Below, in pieces: positions 53,666 to 64,000 of a DNA stretch of 64,000 bases. The stretch comes from Haematococcus lacustris (Eukaryota; Chlorophyta; Chlorophyceae; Chlamydomonadales; Haematococcaceae): the NCBI GenBank assembly GCA_030144725.1, contig JASKMD010000026.1:2888552-2952551 (forward strand), in the 5' to 3' direction. The notes under the pieces are model-generated. The model was not told the origin of the DNA. It saw only the letters and a program-made list of their open reading frames with translations, and made no database searches. The position numbers and the translations under genes were made by a program. How positions within the stretch are numbered: the first letter of the stretch is position 1; each line of letters begins with the position of its first letter.

Positions 53666-54439
53666 ACCTTATGATCTAAAGCATGAGGCAACAGCTTGAG
53701 CATGCAACTGGGTGCAGCAGCAGGCTGGAAGTGGAGGGAGTTCCATCAGGGTGTTGATGGCACACTTGAAGGCCAGCGGTGCATAAACCAGCCACATGTA
53801 ACACTGCAGAAGTGATAACTGGACATCATGCTCACACACATTTTTTTGGTGCCATGGATGCAAAGCGGGCATCATGCAAGCATGCGATTATCATAGACAC
53901 ACATCATGTTGCAAGTGCATTTGGACGTGCATAGTTTTGTTTGGCTGCATGCGGGCTTGCTTGACCGGCTGTCTATCGGGCTGGTTAACGAAATGTCCGC
54001 ACATAGAGGCCGCACATACGTATGTTGCCTGCTGCCCGTCCGATGTGGGACGGGCCCACTGCCCTCCCCACATTGGTCGATGCCGTTGAGGTCTTCATGG
54101 TCTTCAGTAAAAATGGCCTTAAAAACGCGAGCCCGATACAGACTCAGGGCTATTATTAGTACGAAAGGGAGGGGAGGGTAAGGGGGTCGCCTCCTCTTTG
54201 GCTTGATGGTGGGAGCACCCCAGGCGGTAGCTCCTCCCTTGCACGCCTGTGAATACAATCCTGAGTAGCTTTCTTCTTCTTCCTTCTTCGCGAGGACGAG
54301 GCGCTGGCCCAGGCCCATGCCCCCACCCTCCTAGCCCTCCCAGCTCAGCCAAGCTCAGCCTAACAGCCAAGCTCAGCCTAACCCTCGCTCTCGCCGTCGC
54401 CCTTCGCCGTCGCCGTCGCCAGCTTAACAGAACCGACCC
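53666..54439. other. Spacer upstream of kinase copy 2, no gene assigned
   Basis: One minus-strand frame (54,318-53,872, 148 codons) is open but has no recognisable family. The motif TGGTCGATGCCGTT occurs at 54,068 and, inverted, at about 54,463, and once at 36,603 near copy 1. These may mark an old small insertion of about 390 bp in the right arm. Confidence 0.4.
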
Positions 54440-54647
54440 ATGGGGGTTGCAGGTTTGAACGGCATCGACCATCGCCAGCTACGCTATAGACGTCCATACC
54501 TTCTTGTACCGCTGGGACAATCCTACCCTGCCTACACCTTTTCCTGCCGCCTAACCCGCTTTCCCCCTAGCATGCAAGCTTGTCCCGGCTCCGCACTTTC
54601 CACCCTAGTACGTTTTAGGTCGCACGTCTAAAGCTTAGGGTGAGCTC
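54440..54647 (+). promoter_or_regulatory. Proximal upstream region of kinase copy 2
   Basis: Inverted copy of the 200 bp upstream of copy 1 (36,425-36,640), clearly related but with many substitutions. The shared GAGCTCATG context supports the chosen starts. Confidence 0.45.
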
Positions 54648-57600
54648 ATGCGTCGCACAAGCGTCGATGCACCGTCTCGCTTATCTGCCGAGATTCGCGA
54701 TAAGGAAGCGAAGGGGCTGCTCGTGATAGAGGCTGTCAGCACGCTAGCTTCCATCGGCGATGCGGTGTCCCCGGATTACGGCAACCTGGACGCTAAGCGG
54801 AGGAGCTCAGGACATGCTGCGACGGAGCAAATAAATGCCCTTTTACCAGGGCACAATGCCCAGAGCCCTGCGTCGCCGGATCCCAGCGTTGGCAAACACA
54901 ACCCTTTCACTCGTCTTTGCAATGGAGCTCGAGGCTCCCTGCAGGTCAGCAAGCTGCAGCCAGCTGTGGACGCTATGCTTTAGCGCAATCCATAGCCGCC
55001 CAGGATCCACTCCCCCTCCCCCCTGCAGGTTTACACCAGGAATGTGCGCAAGAACCCGCTGCTGCTGCTGCTACCGCCGCTGCTGGTGTCTGTGGTCTGT
55101 ATGTCCCTTGGTGTGTATGGAGTGGTTGCTGGTGCAAGGAAGGAGGCGGCAGACAAGCGGTCTGTGGTGTACGGCGCTGGGCTTGACTGGGCAGCCAGCT
55201 TCCAGCTCTCCTTTGAGCAGTACTTCACCCCCTTGGTGACCCTCTCAATCTTCATCAAACAAAACCCCTACTTCCCCTCCTTTGCCCTTGAGTTCCAGAC
55301 CATCGCAAGTGATGTTGTCGCCACGGTAGGCGGCATATGCAGCTTGTAGCAAGCACGGCCTCTACCAACTGCTCCAACTGTCGCACTGTTTACTTTATGG
55401 AATACACTTGGAATGCTGTTAGCTGCAGCTATGCACTGCCTTTTGACTGCAGTTGCCCAACAACACAGTTCAGGAAATCCAAGTGTCTCCACTGGGTGTG
55501 ATTGCAGCAGTGTGGCCTCCCACCTCTCAGCAGGCAGTGTCCCCCATCGGACTGGACATCTTTGCAGCGGTGAGACCATGCTCAATACACCCATGCTGCA
55601 TGTGGCAACTTGCATGCCATGCACTGGTGTCCATGCTTGCTTAGCTGCTGCCCTGCATGCATGCAAGACATTTCACACGGAGCATGTGGGTGGTGTCCGC
55701 AGCCTGCTCTGAGAGGTGGCGGCTTGGACACAGTGGCCAGCAGGAAGCTCTTGCTGAATGGGCCTCTTCAACTACTGCGCTCTCCCTACGGGGCAATAGT
55801 CCGCCTACCCATTTTCATCCAAAACAGCACACAGAACGAGACCTTTGGCACCAACAAATCCAGTGCGTGGCTTGGCCAGGTGCTATCTCCTGGCTGCTGG
55901 CCCCTTCCACCTCTGCACTGTATCTGCTGAGTTCAGGGCTGGCAGCTGCAGCAGCAGTAGCAGCAGTGGCAATGGCAGCTGCTGCAGCAGCTCAAACATG
56001 AGCACATAAGACTCAGGCAGCAGCTTGCAGCTTGAGCGTGCCAAACCAAACACATCAGGCTGCAGCACCAGGATGACTCAGCCCACCCTCTCACACAGGT
56101 CATTCCTGCACATCTAGCACATCAGCCGGTGCCAGTGTCTCCTAGCCCATGACAACACTGTCAGCTCATGGCCGCCGGTCCCCTTTTGCCTGCCTGGTGG
56201 CCGCAGTGCCCACGAACTGTGAGCCTCAGGCCATGTGCTACAATCCAGTGACGCGGGAGAAGTTCTGGGGCTTTGTCACCATCATATTGCTGCTGGAGGA
56301 GCTGCGCAATGGCACTGACCCACGGTTGGACCTGCTGAAGCAGAAGCGCTACTTGTGGTCTATGACCCGGCCCTGGACTAGCACTGAGGTCAAGCCAGCT
56401 GGCTCAGGGCCGGAGTATGTGTTCTGTGCCAGCAAGATGCCGCCCAAGAACCCTGTCAAAGTGCCTCTGCAGGTGAGCAGTGTCCAGGCAGGGAGGCATG
56501 CAGGGTTGCATGCATGCATGGCGGCATGGGGCATGCAGCTTGCTTGAATGGTGACGCCCAAAATGCCAGGCCCACACCTACCATGCTCACTTGCGATTGG
56601 ACTCTGGCTCAGCAGCGTTGGGGCAAGCTATGAGTCCACAGTAAAGTGTTAAATTGGAACAGGCCTGTTTTGGCCGTACACCCGTTTTAGCTTTTCAACA
56701 TGTAGCTTCCTTTCATACACGGCCTTTGGAGGTTGTGAGGATGGTGTGGTTTGGTATGAAGCGGATGAAGCGGACGTTTTGTCGGCTGAGACTTGGCTGC
56801 CGCCGGTTACACCCATTTGAACTCTACCGGCTAATAAGGTGCCGGGTGCACTGGCTCCACGGGGCTACCTGTGCAAGCGCGGCCCTTTTAGACACTTTGA
56901 TGGGTACCCGATGTAGCTCAGTTGGTGCGCTGCGGTCTATTGCTACCGCTTGGCCGCGGACTTGCGTTACGATTGTTCTTTGTAAGCTCTCATGTCATTT
57001 TTTCAAGGCCTCATGTTGCCAGGTCCCACACCACACCACCAGCCCCTATAGCCAAACCGACCACTGGTGCTTCTCGGCAGTCCAGCTTGGCTGTAGACAG
57101 TAGAGTGGGCCAGAAGGCTTTTGGGAGCTGCTGATGCCTACCTCAAGGTCTGGAGGGGCCGGCCACAGCCATGGCAGCTGTGGCCTGGGAACATGGCGTT
57201 CCATATACCACCCTCTACAGGTTCATCAAGCGGGGTGGGGTGATTGCAGAACGTGGGCGCACAACAGCTTTGTCAGCCGTGGAAGAGGAGCAGATGCACA
57301 ACTTGGTGGTGAGGGGCCAGCAGCAGGGCCTGGGGGTCACCAAGACAGCATTGCTTGCAGCCGTGAGGACTTCATAACGGGCCACGGAGCGGAATGGCAA
57401 ACTGAATCCCTTCAAGGGGACGGCCCCTGGCAACAAATTGAGCAACAAAAGAGGGGTTCATGTGGGGTTCATAATCAAATTCAGCAGTTTACTGTGTATG
57501 CTGCCTTTGCTGCTGCTGTCGCCTCCACTGCTGCCTTTCCTGTAGTTGCTGCTGTTGCCTCCACTGCTGCCTTCCCTGTAGTTGTTGCTGTTGCCTCCAC

Positions 57601-60600
57601 TGCTGCCTTCCCTGTAGTTGCTGCTGTTGTTTCCTTCCCTGCTGCTGCTTGCCCCGCTGCCTCACTGTGTTGCCACCATGGCTAGGTGTCCAACAACAAC
57701 TGGACCGTGTACCTCTCACCCGCTGAGGGCTGGGCGCCTGCCTGGGAGGCCGGCATGATTGCGCTGGTGGTGCTGGGCAGTGTGGTGCTGTCCATCCTCA
57801 TCGCCATCATCATGGCGTTCTGGGCGCAGCAGGCGGCACTGCTGACCGACGTGTTGGTCGGTGTAGGCAGAGCGAGGTAGCAGGGGCAGGCAGAGGTGGG
57901 CAGAGGTGGGCAGGGGCAGGCAGAGGTGGGCAGAGGTGGGCAGAGGCAGAGGCAAGCAGAGTGTTGTGGGCGGGAGGACCTGCCTCCATGGCCAGCTTGG
58001 CCTGGTCCCTGCCCGCCTGCCCTGAGCTATGCCGCATGCTCTCTGCGCCCACCTGGCTCACTGCAGACCTCCAACAAGGCCCTGGCCGCCACCACTGACC
58101 ACCTTGAGGAGGAGAAGCTGCGGCTGGACGCCCTGCTGGTGCGCTGCAGGCTGGACAGCAGCTGATGGGATGACTGTCAGGCTGACTGCCGTACTGCTGC
58201 TGAGCTGCCAGGCTCACTGCCGTGATGTAGGGGCTTGGCAGGCTGGCTTGGTAGTGGGGCACTGTCTGGCTGGTTGCCAATAAGCTGGAGAGTGAGGCAG
58301 TGGGAGGCCAAGGGGATGCTCTGAACAGACCAGGCTAGGTCGTGCCAGGCCAGGGAAGCAGGCAACCTCAGTGCACCATCTCAAGTGGCAGGTGCCCCTC
58401 TCCGCCCCACCCTGCTCTGCCCCACCCCACCTGAAGCCTGGTCCAGCATTGCCCTGGGTCAGCCCCTGTTGTGTGTCCTGGCAGGTGCGGCAGTACAACC
58501 TGATCAACGTGTTGGACGGGTCAGCAGGGCGCACACACGGCACTACATCTGATGGCTCTGCCACCAGCAAGGAGGACATTACCTTGGGTGCGTATGGGTA
58601 GGGGCTGGCAGTCCTGCACTAGGTATGCTGCCCTGCTCTGGGGCCCATGCCCTGCTCTTGGGTCAATGCCCTGCGATTTTTCAGTTTATTACACCATACT
58701 ATCTCTTTTAATACTATTGCCCTGACGCAAAACAAACTTTGTTAACTTTTCTCTGATGCAAAAACTGCAGCAAAAGAATGGTTTGCAGATGTAGGTGTGC
58801 TTAATGATATCTTAGACAGCCATCCCTTGCAAAACATGTCAATGTTTCTTGCACAGGTCACCAAGTCAAGCCAGCCGGTCACTGAATCAGAGCCACTGTG
58901 TAAGGGTACTGTCACTGTGCACCAAGTCACTGCCTGGACTTTGCACTAGATAGGGCACTGACCCCCCCACCACCAGCATGGAGCGTAGCGACTTTAGCGA
59001 CGTATAGCGGACGCAATCAAAAGAGAGAGTACGGTATATCTGCTTTTTCGCTCGACTTATGCGTTTGCCATGAAATGATCTGTTGTAGAGGTCACCTTGC
59101 GCTATGTACTGGTCGCTTTGCAAACTGCTCTGTCGCGCGTTTCCGTAAACTTCGTTGACTTTTCGACGTGAGCCCTATGTTTGGACCTGAGCCAAGTATA
59201 GTCGAGCTTTCAACTCGAGGGTATGAACCTGAGCCATGTCATATTGCGCTGTCATATGGCGATGTACTGCTATAGAGGTATGCCCAGCTCTGGAGCCAAT
59301 GTCGTGCGCCGGGCTGGGAAAGGTTGCATTGCTCTTTTCAACAAAAGATTGACCTCGCCTCCCAAACCTTACATCTCCTGCTCACTCCTGTACTGCTCAC
59401 TCCCGCCTCACACCAGGCATCGCCTCATGATGACCCCCAACACTTATCTCAGGCTGCTGGCTCAATGGTAAAAACCAATGTTGACTTCATGTGTGGCGGT
59501 GTCTAGGTCATTTCATCTATTGCTCACTTCTGTGGCTGAGTCTCAAGTGTCAGGTAGTGTGACCACGGCCTGTGGCTACCACTGTGGTGCAGAGCGCATT
59601 GAAGGCATGCGGCGGAGGCTAGCAGTAAACTCCAACAGCAACGCTGCAGACATCGACAACATCCAGACTAATGACTTGCTGGGCGAAGGCACGGTGCGTA
59701 CCCACCCACCCACCCACCCGCGGGTTCAGCAATATGGCATGCAGTGGCTGCGCCCGTTTGCTGGTGCCTGCACTTGGGCAAGGTGTGCAGCTGGCCTGCC
59801 CTGCTGCTGCTGGCGGCTGCAGTTTGGCAAGGTGTACAAGGGGTTGTGGCGGGGCACTGTGGTGGCTGTCAAGACCATGGTCATGCCTGCCAACATGAGC
59901 GGCGCAGAGAAGCGGGAAAAGATGGTCAGTGGAAAACCTCCCCCACCTCATCGTCTTCTTTACATGGTATTTGCCAAGCACAGGATTGCTACGGACTTAG
60001 CACCCTCAGCTTACACCACATCTCTTTCCATCAAGAGAAAATCACAGTTTGTTTTAGTAGATAGTGGAATCGCCGGTAGTTTTAGGTGCCCTAAAACGCG
60101 AGGCCGAGGCGCTGGTGCTTCAATGCTCGAGACCGAAGCCAGCAGCTGGCTGGGGTCGAGAGCTTTGAAGCACCAGCGCCGAGGCCGAGTGTTCTTGGGG
60201 TGCCTAAAACGCCCCGGGCGATGCCACTATCTAGTTTAGTTCCGTTTTTGGTGCGTTGTGGCTACATTCTGTGCGGCGAAGCCGCACTTCTTGAGCAACA
60301 CTTTGTTTTGGAGCGAAGGGCAGGGCGTGGTAGCACCACACGCGACTTGCAACGCACGCGGATGGTAGCCAGTTTGAACCAGCTATGCTTTTTTATACGT
60401 TATTTCCGTAACAGCCTGGCCTCCGACATTATTCCCTACATCCAAGCGCACCTAGCAAAGCCAGCTACAGCCTGTCCCAAAGTCTGTGTGAGAAAAGGAA
60501 CGGGGGCCATTCCTTTGGATGATTACTTACGAACGGAAGCTTGCCATGCCCAACCGGGAACATACAACACTGGCAAGCCAGCGCTGCCTCCAGACTGCCA

Positions 60601-63600
60601 CATGTGTATGCTGCCACCATGCTGCCGCCACAACATTGCCCTCCTACGCTTTAGCCAAAGGGGAATCCTGCACAATGACAGTGGCTCAGCACAGTAGCAC
60701 CTGCACCAGACCAAGTCAACACGTGCTCTTCATGAGACGCCTGTGTGCCATGAGCCAGTGAGGGCTGCTGCCTTGTGAGCTGCTGCCTGGCGCCTGTCTA
60801 GTGGCTGCCTTGCACTTGGGGTGCAGTTGTTGCTGGCTATACACATCCGTCGTTGCTTGAACTGATTCCCTGGCCGGCTTTGCAGCCCTTCACTCCTAGA
60901 TGTGCTTCACAAGGCCTGGTCTTAAGGCCGGCTTTCTTGTGAGAGCCTGCCCTTCAAGCTGTGATGCAACAGCTCTTGGAGCTGCAGCCTGGTTTGGTGC
61001 ACCTGCCATGGCTGTTGCTGCCTCTGATGCAAATCTGAAGCAGAGCCAGTACCACGGAGAAGCAGAGAAGTAGAGTCAGTACAAAGGCTTGATGTTTTGT
61101 TGTTCAAGCAGGCTGGATGACAACAGGGGCTTGCTGTCGAAAAGTGAGTTAGGGGGGTTGTATATCAGTGTTTGTATATAGCACTGTATAAAGCGATAGC
61201 GTTATGGAAATGGTCACTCTGCAAAGGTTGCAGTGTGGCCCACACAGGAGCATCCCTATTGATGCGCTTACACTTCGAAATTGGCGCTTGCATCAATGCA
61301 AGGCTGGCAGGCTCCACCCAGCCAGCGCCTAGTACTGCTTGCATGGCTGCAAGCATTAATGCAAAGTTGGCCCTCTCCACCCTGCCAGCGCCTAGTTGAA
61401 CTGATTTTGCTTACATGGCTGCAGGCCATCATGGAGGCTGCCATCAGCAGCAGCCTCAGCCACCCCAACATTGTGCAGGTGGGTCAGGCAGGTATGCTCA
61501 GTGTCCAGTGGGCTATCTCTGTCGTGCTGCTGTACTATGTCCATTGCCCCGGCCTTTCATGACCACGTTGCCGTGTACCTGGTCTTCTGATGGTTCTGGT
61601 GGTGGGATAGTGTCCCCAGTTGTGCGCCGCTGCTGCTGTGCGCCAGCTCACCCTCTTGCCTCAACACCACACGCAACAGCAGCAGATAGCTAGAGTCCAG
61701 ATGCTATGAGCAGTTCCAGTAGTGGTGCGTCAGGTTGGCAGTTATGGCATGTTTAATAGGCGCATACAGTTCTGGTCGAGCCTAGCAGAAAGTGAATGAC
61801 GGCCATGTGCTACTGCTCCTGCAGACCTACACCTACGCCATCCAGCCCGTGAAGGACCAGACCCCTGAGACCAGCTACATTGAGCCCGGGCTGTTTGTCA
61901 CGTGAGTGGAGGCAGCGGGTCAGACCCACAGGCCAGGGCCGTGGGGCAGGCCTGCAGCGGCTGAGCGCTCACCTCTTGCCTTACCACCCAGGGGCTGCCT
62001 GGGGCTCCTTAGGAAGGGGCCAGGGGCCTGGGGCTGCCAGGGGGCTGCCCGTGCTCCTTGGCCTTGGGGAATGTGTAGGAAGCAGCAGCAGTCCGGTGCA
62101 ACCAGGGCGTGTCCAGTCTGTTGCCCAGGATGGCACATGATGCTGAGGTGAGGCTGGCGGGTAAGGCAGTCCACGCATCACTGTCAGTCATAGTGCCCGA
62201 ATGAGTCCAGGAGGAATGGGGTGTCCTGCTGGGGGTGGGTTGAGGGTGCCGTCAGGTGCCATGGGTTTGGGAAGGGTGGGTTGGCGGGGCAAGATGTGGG
62301 TTGCTGGGCAAGGGAGTCCAGGTGAGTGAGGTTGAGTCAGGGGGCCTGCGGCACCTGGCAGGGGTGGTAAGGTTAGGTAGCAAGTGGGGCATTGTGCTAC
62401 AGAGCAAAGAGGCAGGAAAGATCTGCCAGGGTTTAGTAAACTCCTACTAAACACCTACTGTATTAGGGCTACTAAACTAGGGTCAAACTCCGACCCCACA
62501 CTTAATGAGCGTGATGTGTGCAGTGGTAGCTGAGGTGGACAGCCGAGTGTGAGTGCAGGAACCTGGACACCACGATCAAGGCCAGCGGCGGCTCCATGTC
62601 TGACACAAACCAGAACGTGCACAGCTACGAGGTGAGGCAGCAGCAGGCAGGCGGGCGGGGCAGCTGCTTAGTGACCCACAGCTTTGCTGACAAAATGCCC
62701 ACCCACAGCTCCAAGCCCTTCCCTGTCACTTCACACACTGCCCATAGCTTCACCCTTTTCCTCCCCTGTTGTCTGTCCCTTCCAATTTGTGCCACCCTTT
62801 GCCCGTCAGGTGCGGCTTGTGCTGGAGTACTGCGACAAGGGCAGCCTGAGGGAGGCGCTGGACCAGGGCGCCTTCATGGGCCCCGGCGGCCTGAACTACC
62901 GGGCAGTGCTGGACACAGCGCTGGACGTGGCCAAGGCCATGCTGCACCTGCACTCCCTCAACGTCCTGCATGCAGACCTCAAGGTTAGCCACAACATTAG
63001 GGACACACCTGTGGCAGACCCCTATGCATGCCGACAGCCAGCTCACCAGGCTCACGAGCCCCACTGCCAGCCCCACCACCAGCTGACTGCACACTCGAGA
63101 GCACCAACTGATAGCACAATTGCAAGCACCAACTGCCAGCATCAACTGTTGTTTTGGCAAATGGAGGCCTGCTACATGCTGTGGGTCAGTGGTCACCTGT
63201 CGGGTCCGTCATACTTGTGAGACACTGCATCTACATTCTCCATGCTGCCATCAACATTAGCCTTGGCTGTGGGTAACCCTACGAATTGATTAACAATTTT
63301 CATAGGTCGGGTCAGTTATCAAGGATGCAAAGTGCGAGCATTTTGTTCTGCGTGTTCCGCAATTGTACCGCAAGATGCATGTATGGCTTGAGCGTCGCAA
63401 GTTCAAAGTAGCGAGTAGTGCAATGTCAACGTAGCCAATGGGACTCTACGCGACACGTTAGCGGACATGTTGCCAGTCTGACATTCATACTTACAGCTGC
63501 CAGGCTGGTATGTTGACAAGAATCTACGTCGTTCGTCTCTAGTCAGGTAGAAGTAAGCCGGTCAGGAGAGGGATGGGGTGGGGAAAGGCTAGTTGACACA

Positions 63601-64000
63601 GTCGATTTGTGTCGAGCAGCAAAGTGCGCTATTTGATGATTGCCAAGCGGCGTAGTGAGCGGCTTGGTCATAGGGTTGGTCAACGGGGTACAGCATACCT
63701 TTCACATACCGTATAAGTATTGCTCTTAAATAGACAGTTGTTTACTACATAATGACTCGTGACCGCTTGTGCATGCTCACAGCAGCTTGTCTACAAGTGT
63801 CCTGTCTGTGGCCCTGCTTGCATGCCATTAGCTGCTAGCAGGTAATTCTCTTGCATTGATCCGCCACCTGCAGGCACGCAACGTGATGCTGAAGAGTGGT
63901 GGTGAGGGGCGTACTGTGGTGGCCAAGGTGGCAGACTTTGGGCTGTCGCTGAAGATGGAGCACATGGAGACGCACATCAGCAGCGTGTTCCAGGGCACCA
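54648..64000 (+). CDS. CHASE-like sensor / TKL protein kinase, copy 2 (truncated by window end)
   Basis: Exons: 54648-54944, 55029-55325, 55453-55569, 55703-55862, 56207-56472, 57686-57856, 58067-58138, 58485-58587, 59593-59693, 59823-59924, 61425-61478, 61825-61901, 62559-62631, 62810-62983, 63874 to the window end. Lengths of the first 14 equal those of copy 1 exactly (297, 297, 117, 160, 266, 171, 72, 103, 101, 102, 54, 77, 73, 174). The domain plan is the same: N-tail, TM1, CHASE-like domain (LPNNTVQEIQVSPLGVIAAV; GAIVRLPIFIQNST), TM2 (ALVVLGSVVLSILIAIIMAF), coiled-coil linker, TKL kinase with GEGT|FGKVYKGLW, VAVK, HADLKARN, DFGLS. The N-tail differs at about 19 of 99 residues while exon 10 (glycine loop to beta-3) is identical. 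No stop or frameshift is seen in about 730 residues. The C-lobe lies beyond 64,000. Introns hold a second pogo-like element and a foldback. Confidence 0.88.
56637..57496. mobile_element. Second pogo-like element, 860 bp, in intron 5 of kinase copy 2
   Basis: It starts CACAGTAAAGTGTTAAATTG and ends, read inward, CACAGTAAACTGCTGAATTT: imperfect terminal repeats with the same CACAG end as the element in copy 1. Intron 5 of copy 1 is only 334 bp and reads straight through the insertion point (CTATGACTATGCTGCC), which gives an empty site with TA as target. The right TA is intact (57,497-57,498); the left has become TC. It carries a relic helix-turn-helix ORF. Confidence 0.75.
57171..57377 (+). pseudogene. 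Relic transposase HTH fragment
   Basis: 68 codons including AVAWEHGVPYTTLYRFIKRG, then ALSAVEEEQMHNLVVRGQQQ and GVTKTALLAAV. The layout is that of the HTH ORF at 27,654-28,160 (psq-type helix-turn-helix, then a TALT/S-E-E-E-QM helix and a G-V-T segment). Too short to be functional. Confidence 0.6.
60108..60180. ncRNA. Near-perfect intronic foldback (miRNA-precursor-like or mini-MITE)
   Basis: Arms 60,108-60,134 and 60,154-60,180 pair at 24 of 27 positions (GGCGCTGGTGCTTCAA against TTGAAGCACCAGCGCC at the ends). The loop itself holds AGCCAG-CAG-CTGGCT. It lies in intron 10 of kinase copy 2 and I do not see it in intron 10 of copy 1. Partial direct repeats (about GTGCC(C)TAAAACGC) flank it at about 60,087 and 60,200. 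Whether it is transcribed and processed is unknown. Confidence 0.4.

Noticed and set aside
56910..56985. Possible tRNA gene (TAGCTCAGTTGG motif)
   Set aside because: The A-box-like motif is present, but there is no B box or foldable T-arm after it, and it lies inside a degenerate transposon.

Overview
The window reads as nuclear DNA of a green alga (Chlorophyta, most likely Chlamydomonadales; a Haematococcus-like species is only a guess). Genes are split by many short GT-AG introns, GC is high, coding and non-coding DNA are full of CAG/CTG, CCTG and G-rich simple repeats, and the glycyl-tRNA synthetase and TKL kinase sequences look green-plant/algal. There are no bacterial operons, no rRNA and no convincing tRNA gene.

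Layout. (1) 1-5,376: the last exon of an unrecognised plus-strand gene, a broken minus-strand ORF and little else. (2) 5,377-13,488, minus: a five-exon ROG1/FAM135-type (DUF676) serine lipase/esterase of about 2,032 residues whose catalytic parts are separated by very long low-complexity stretches. (3) 13,738-21,292, plus: a complete 17-exon eukaryotic-type glycyl-tRNA synthetase (695 aa), divergent from the lipase across a short shared promoter. (4) 22,653-36,424, minus: a multi-exon receptor-like protein (N-terminal tail, TM helix, CHASE-like sensor domain, TM helix, coiled-coil linker, TKL protein kinase). (5) 36.4-54.6 kb: a repeat-rich spacer. (6) 54,648 to beyond the window end, plus: a second copy of the same CHASE-kinase gene in inverted, head-to-head orientation, truncated by the window inside the activation loop.

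Regions 4-6 form one very large imperfect palindrome centred near 40.45 kb. Its right arm is offset by about 10 kb because a Ty3/gypsy chromovirus (43,425-53,412, 300-bp LTRs, 5-bp target duplication) inserted there. That retroelement is itself interrupted inside reverse transcriptase by a 3.45-kb CACTA/EnSpm-like DNA element whose two ends carry arrays of a CATCTGCACAGATG near-palindrome. Two further TA-target, CACAG-ended pogo-like transposons sit in introns, one in each kinase paralogue. A 222-bp LTR fragment at 37,350, together with its flank, copies the 5' junction of the chromovirus.

The two kinase copies have exactly the same length in all 14 complete shared exons, while introns differ by insertions and satellites. 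This suggests both copies are, or were until recently, under coding constraint. Exons were placed by hand from splice consensus, phase continuity and family similarity. Coordinates should be good to the base for most of them; the C-terminal exons of kinase copy 1 and the first base of the last lipase exon are less certain.
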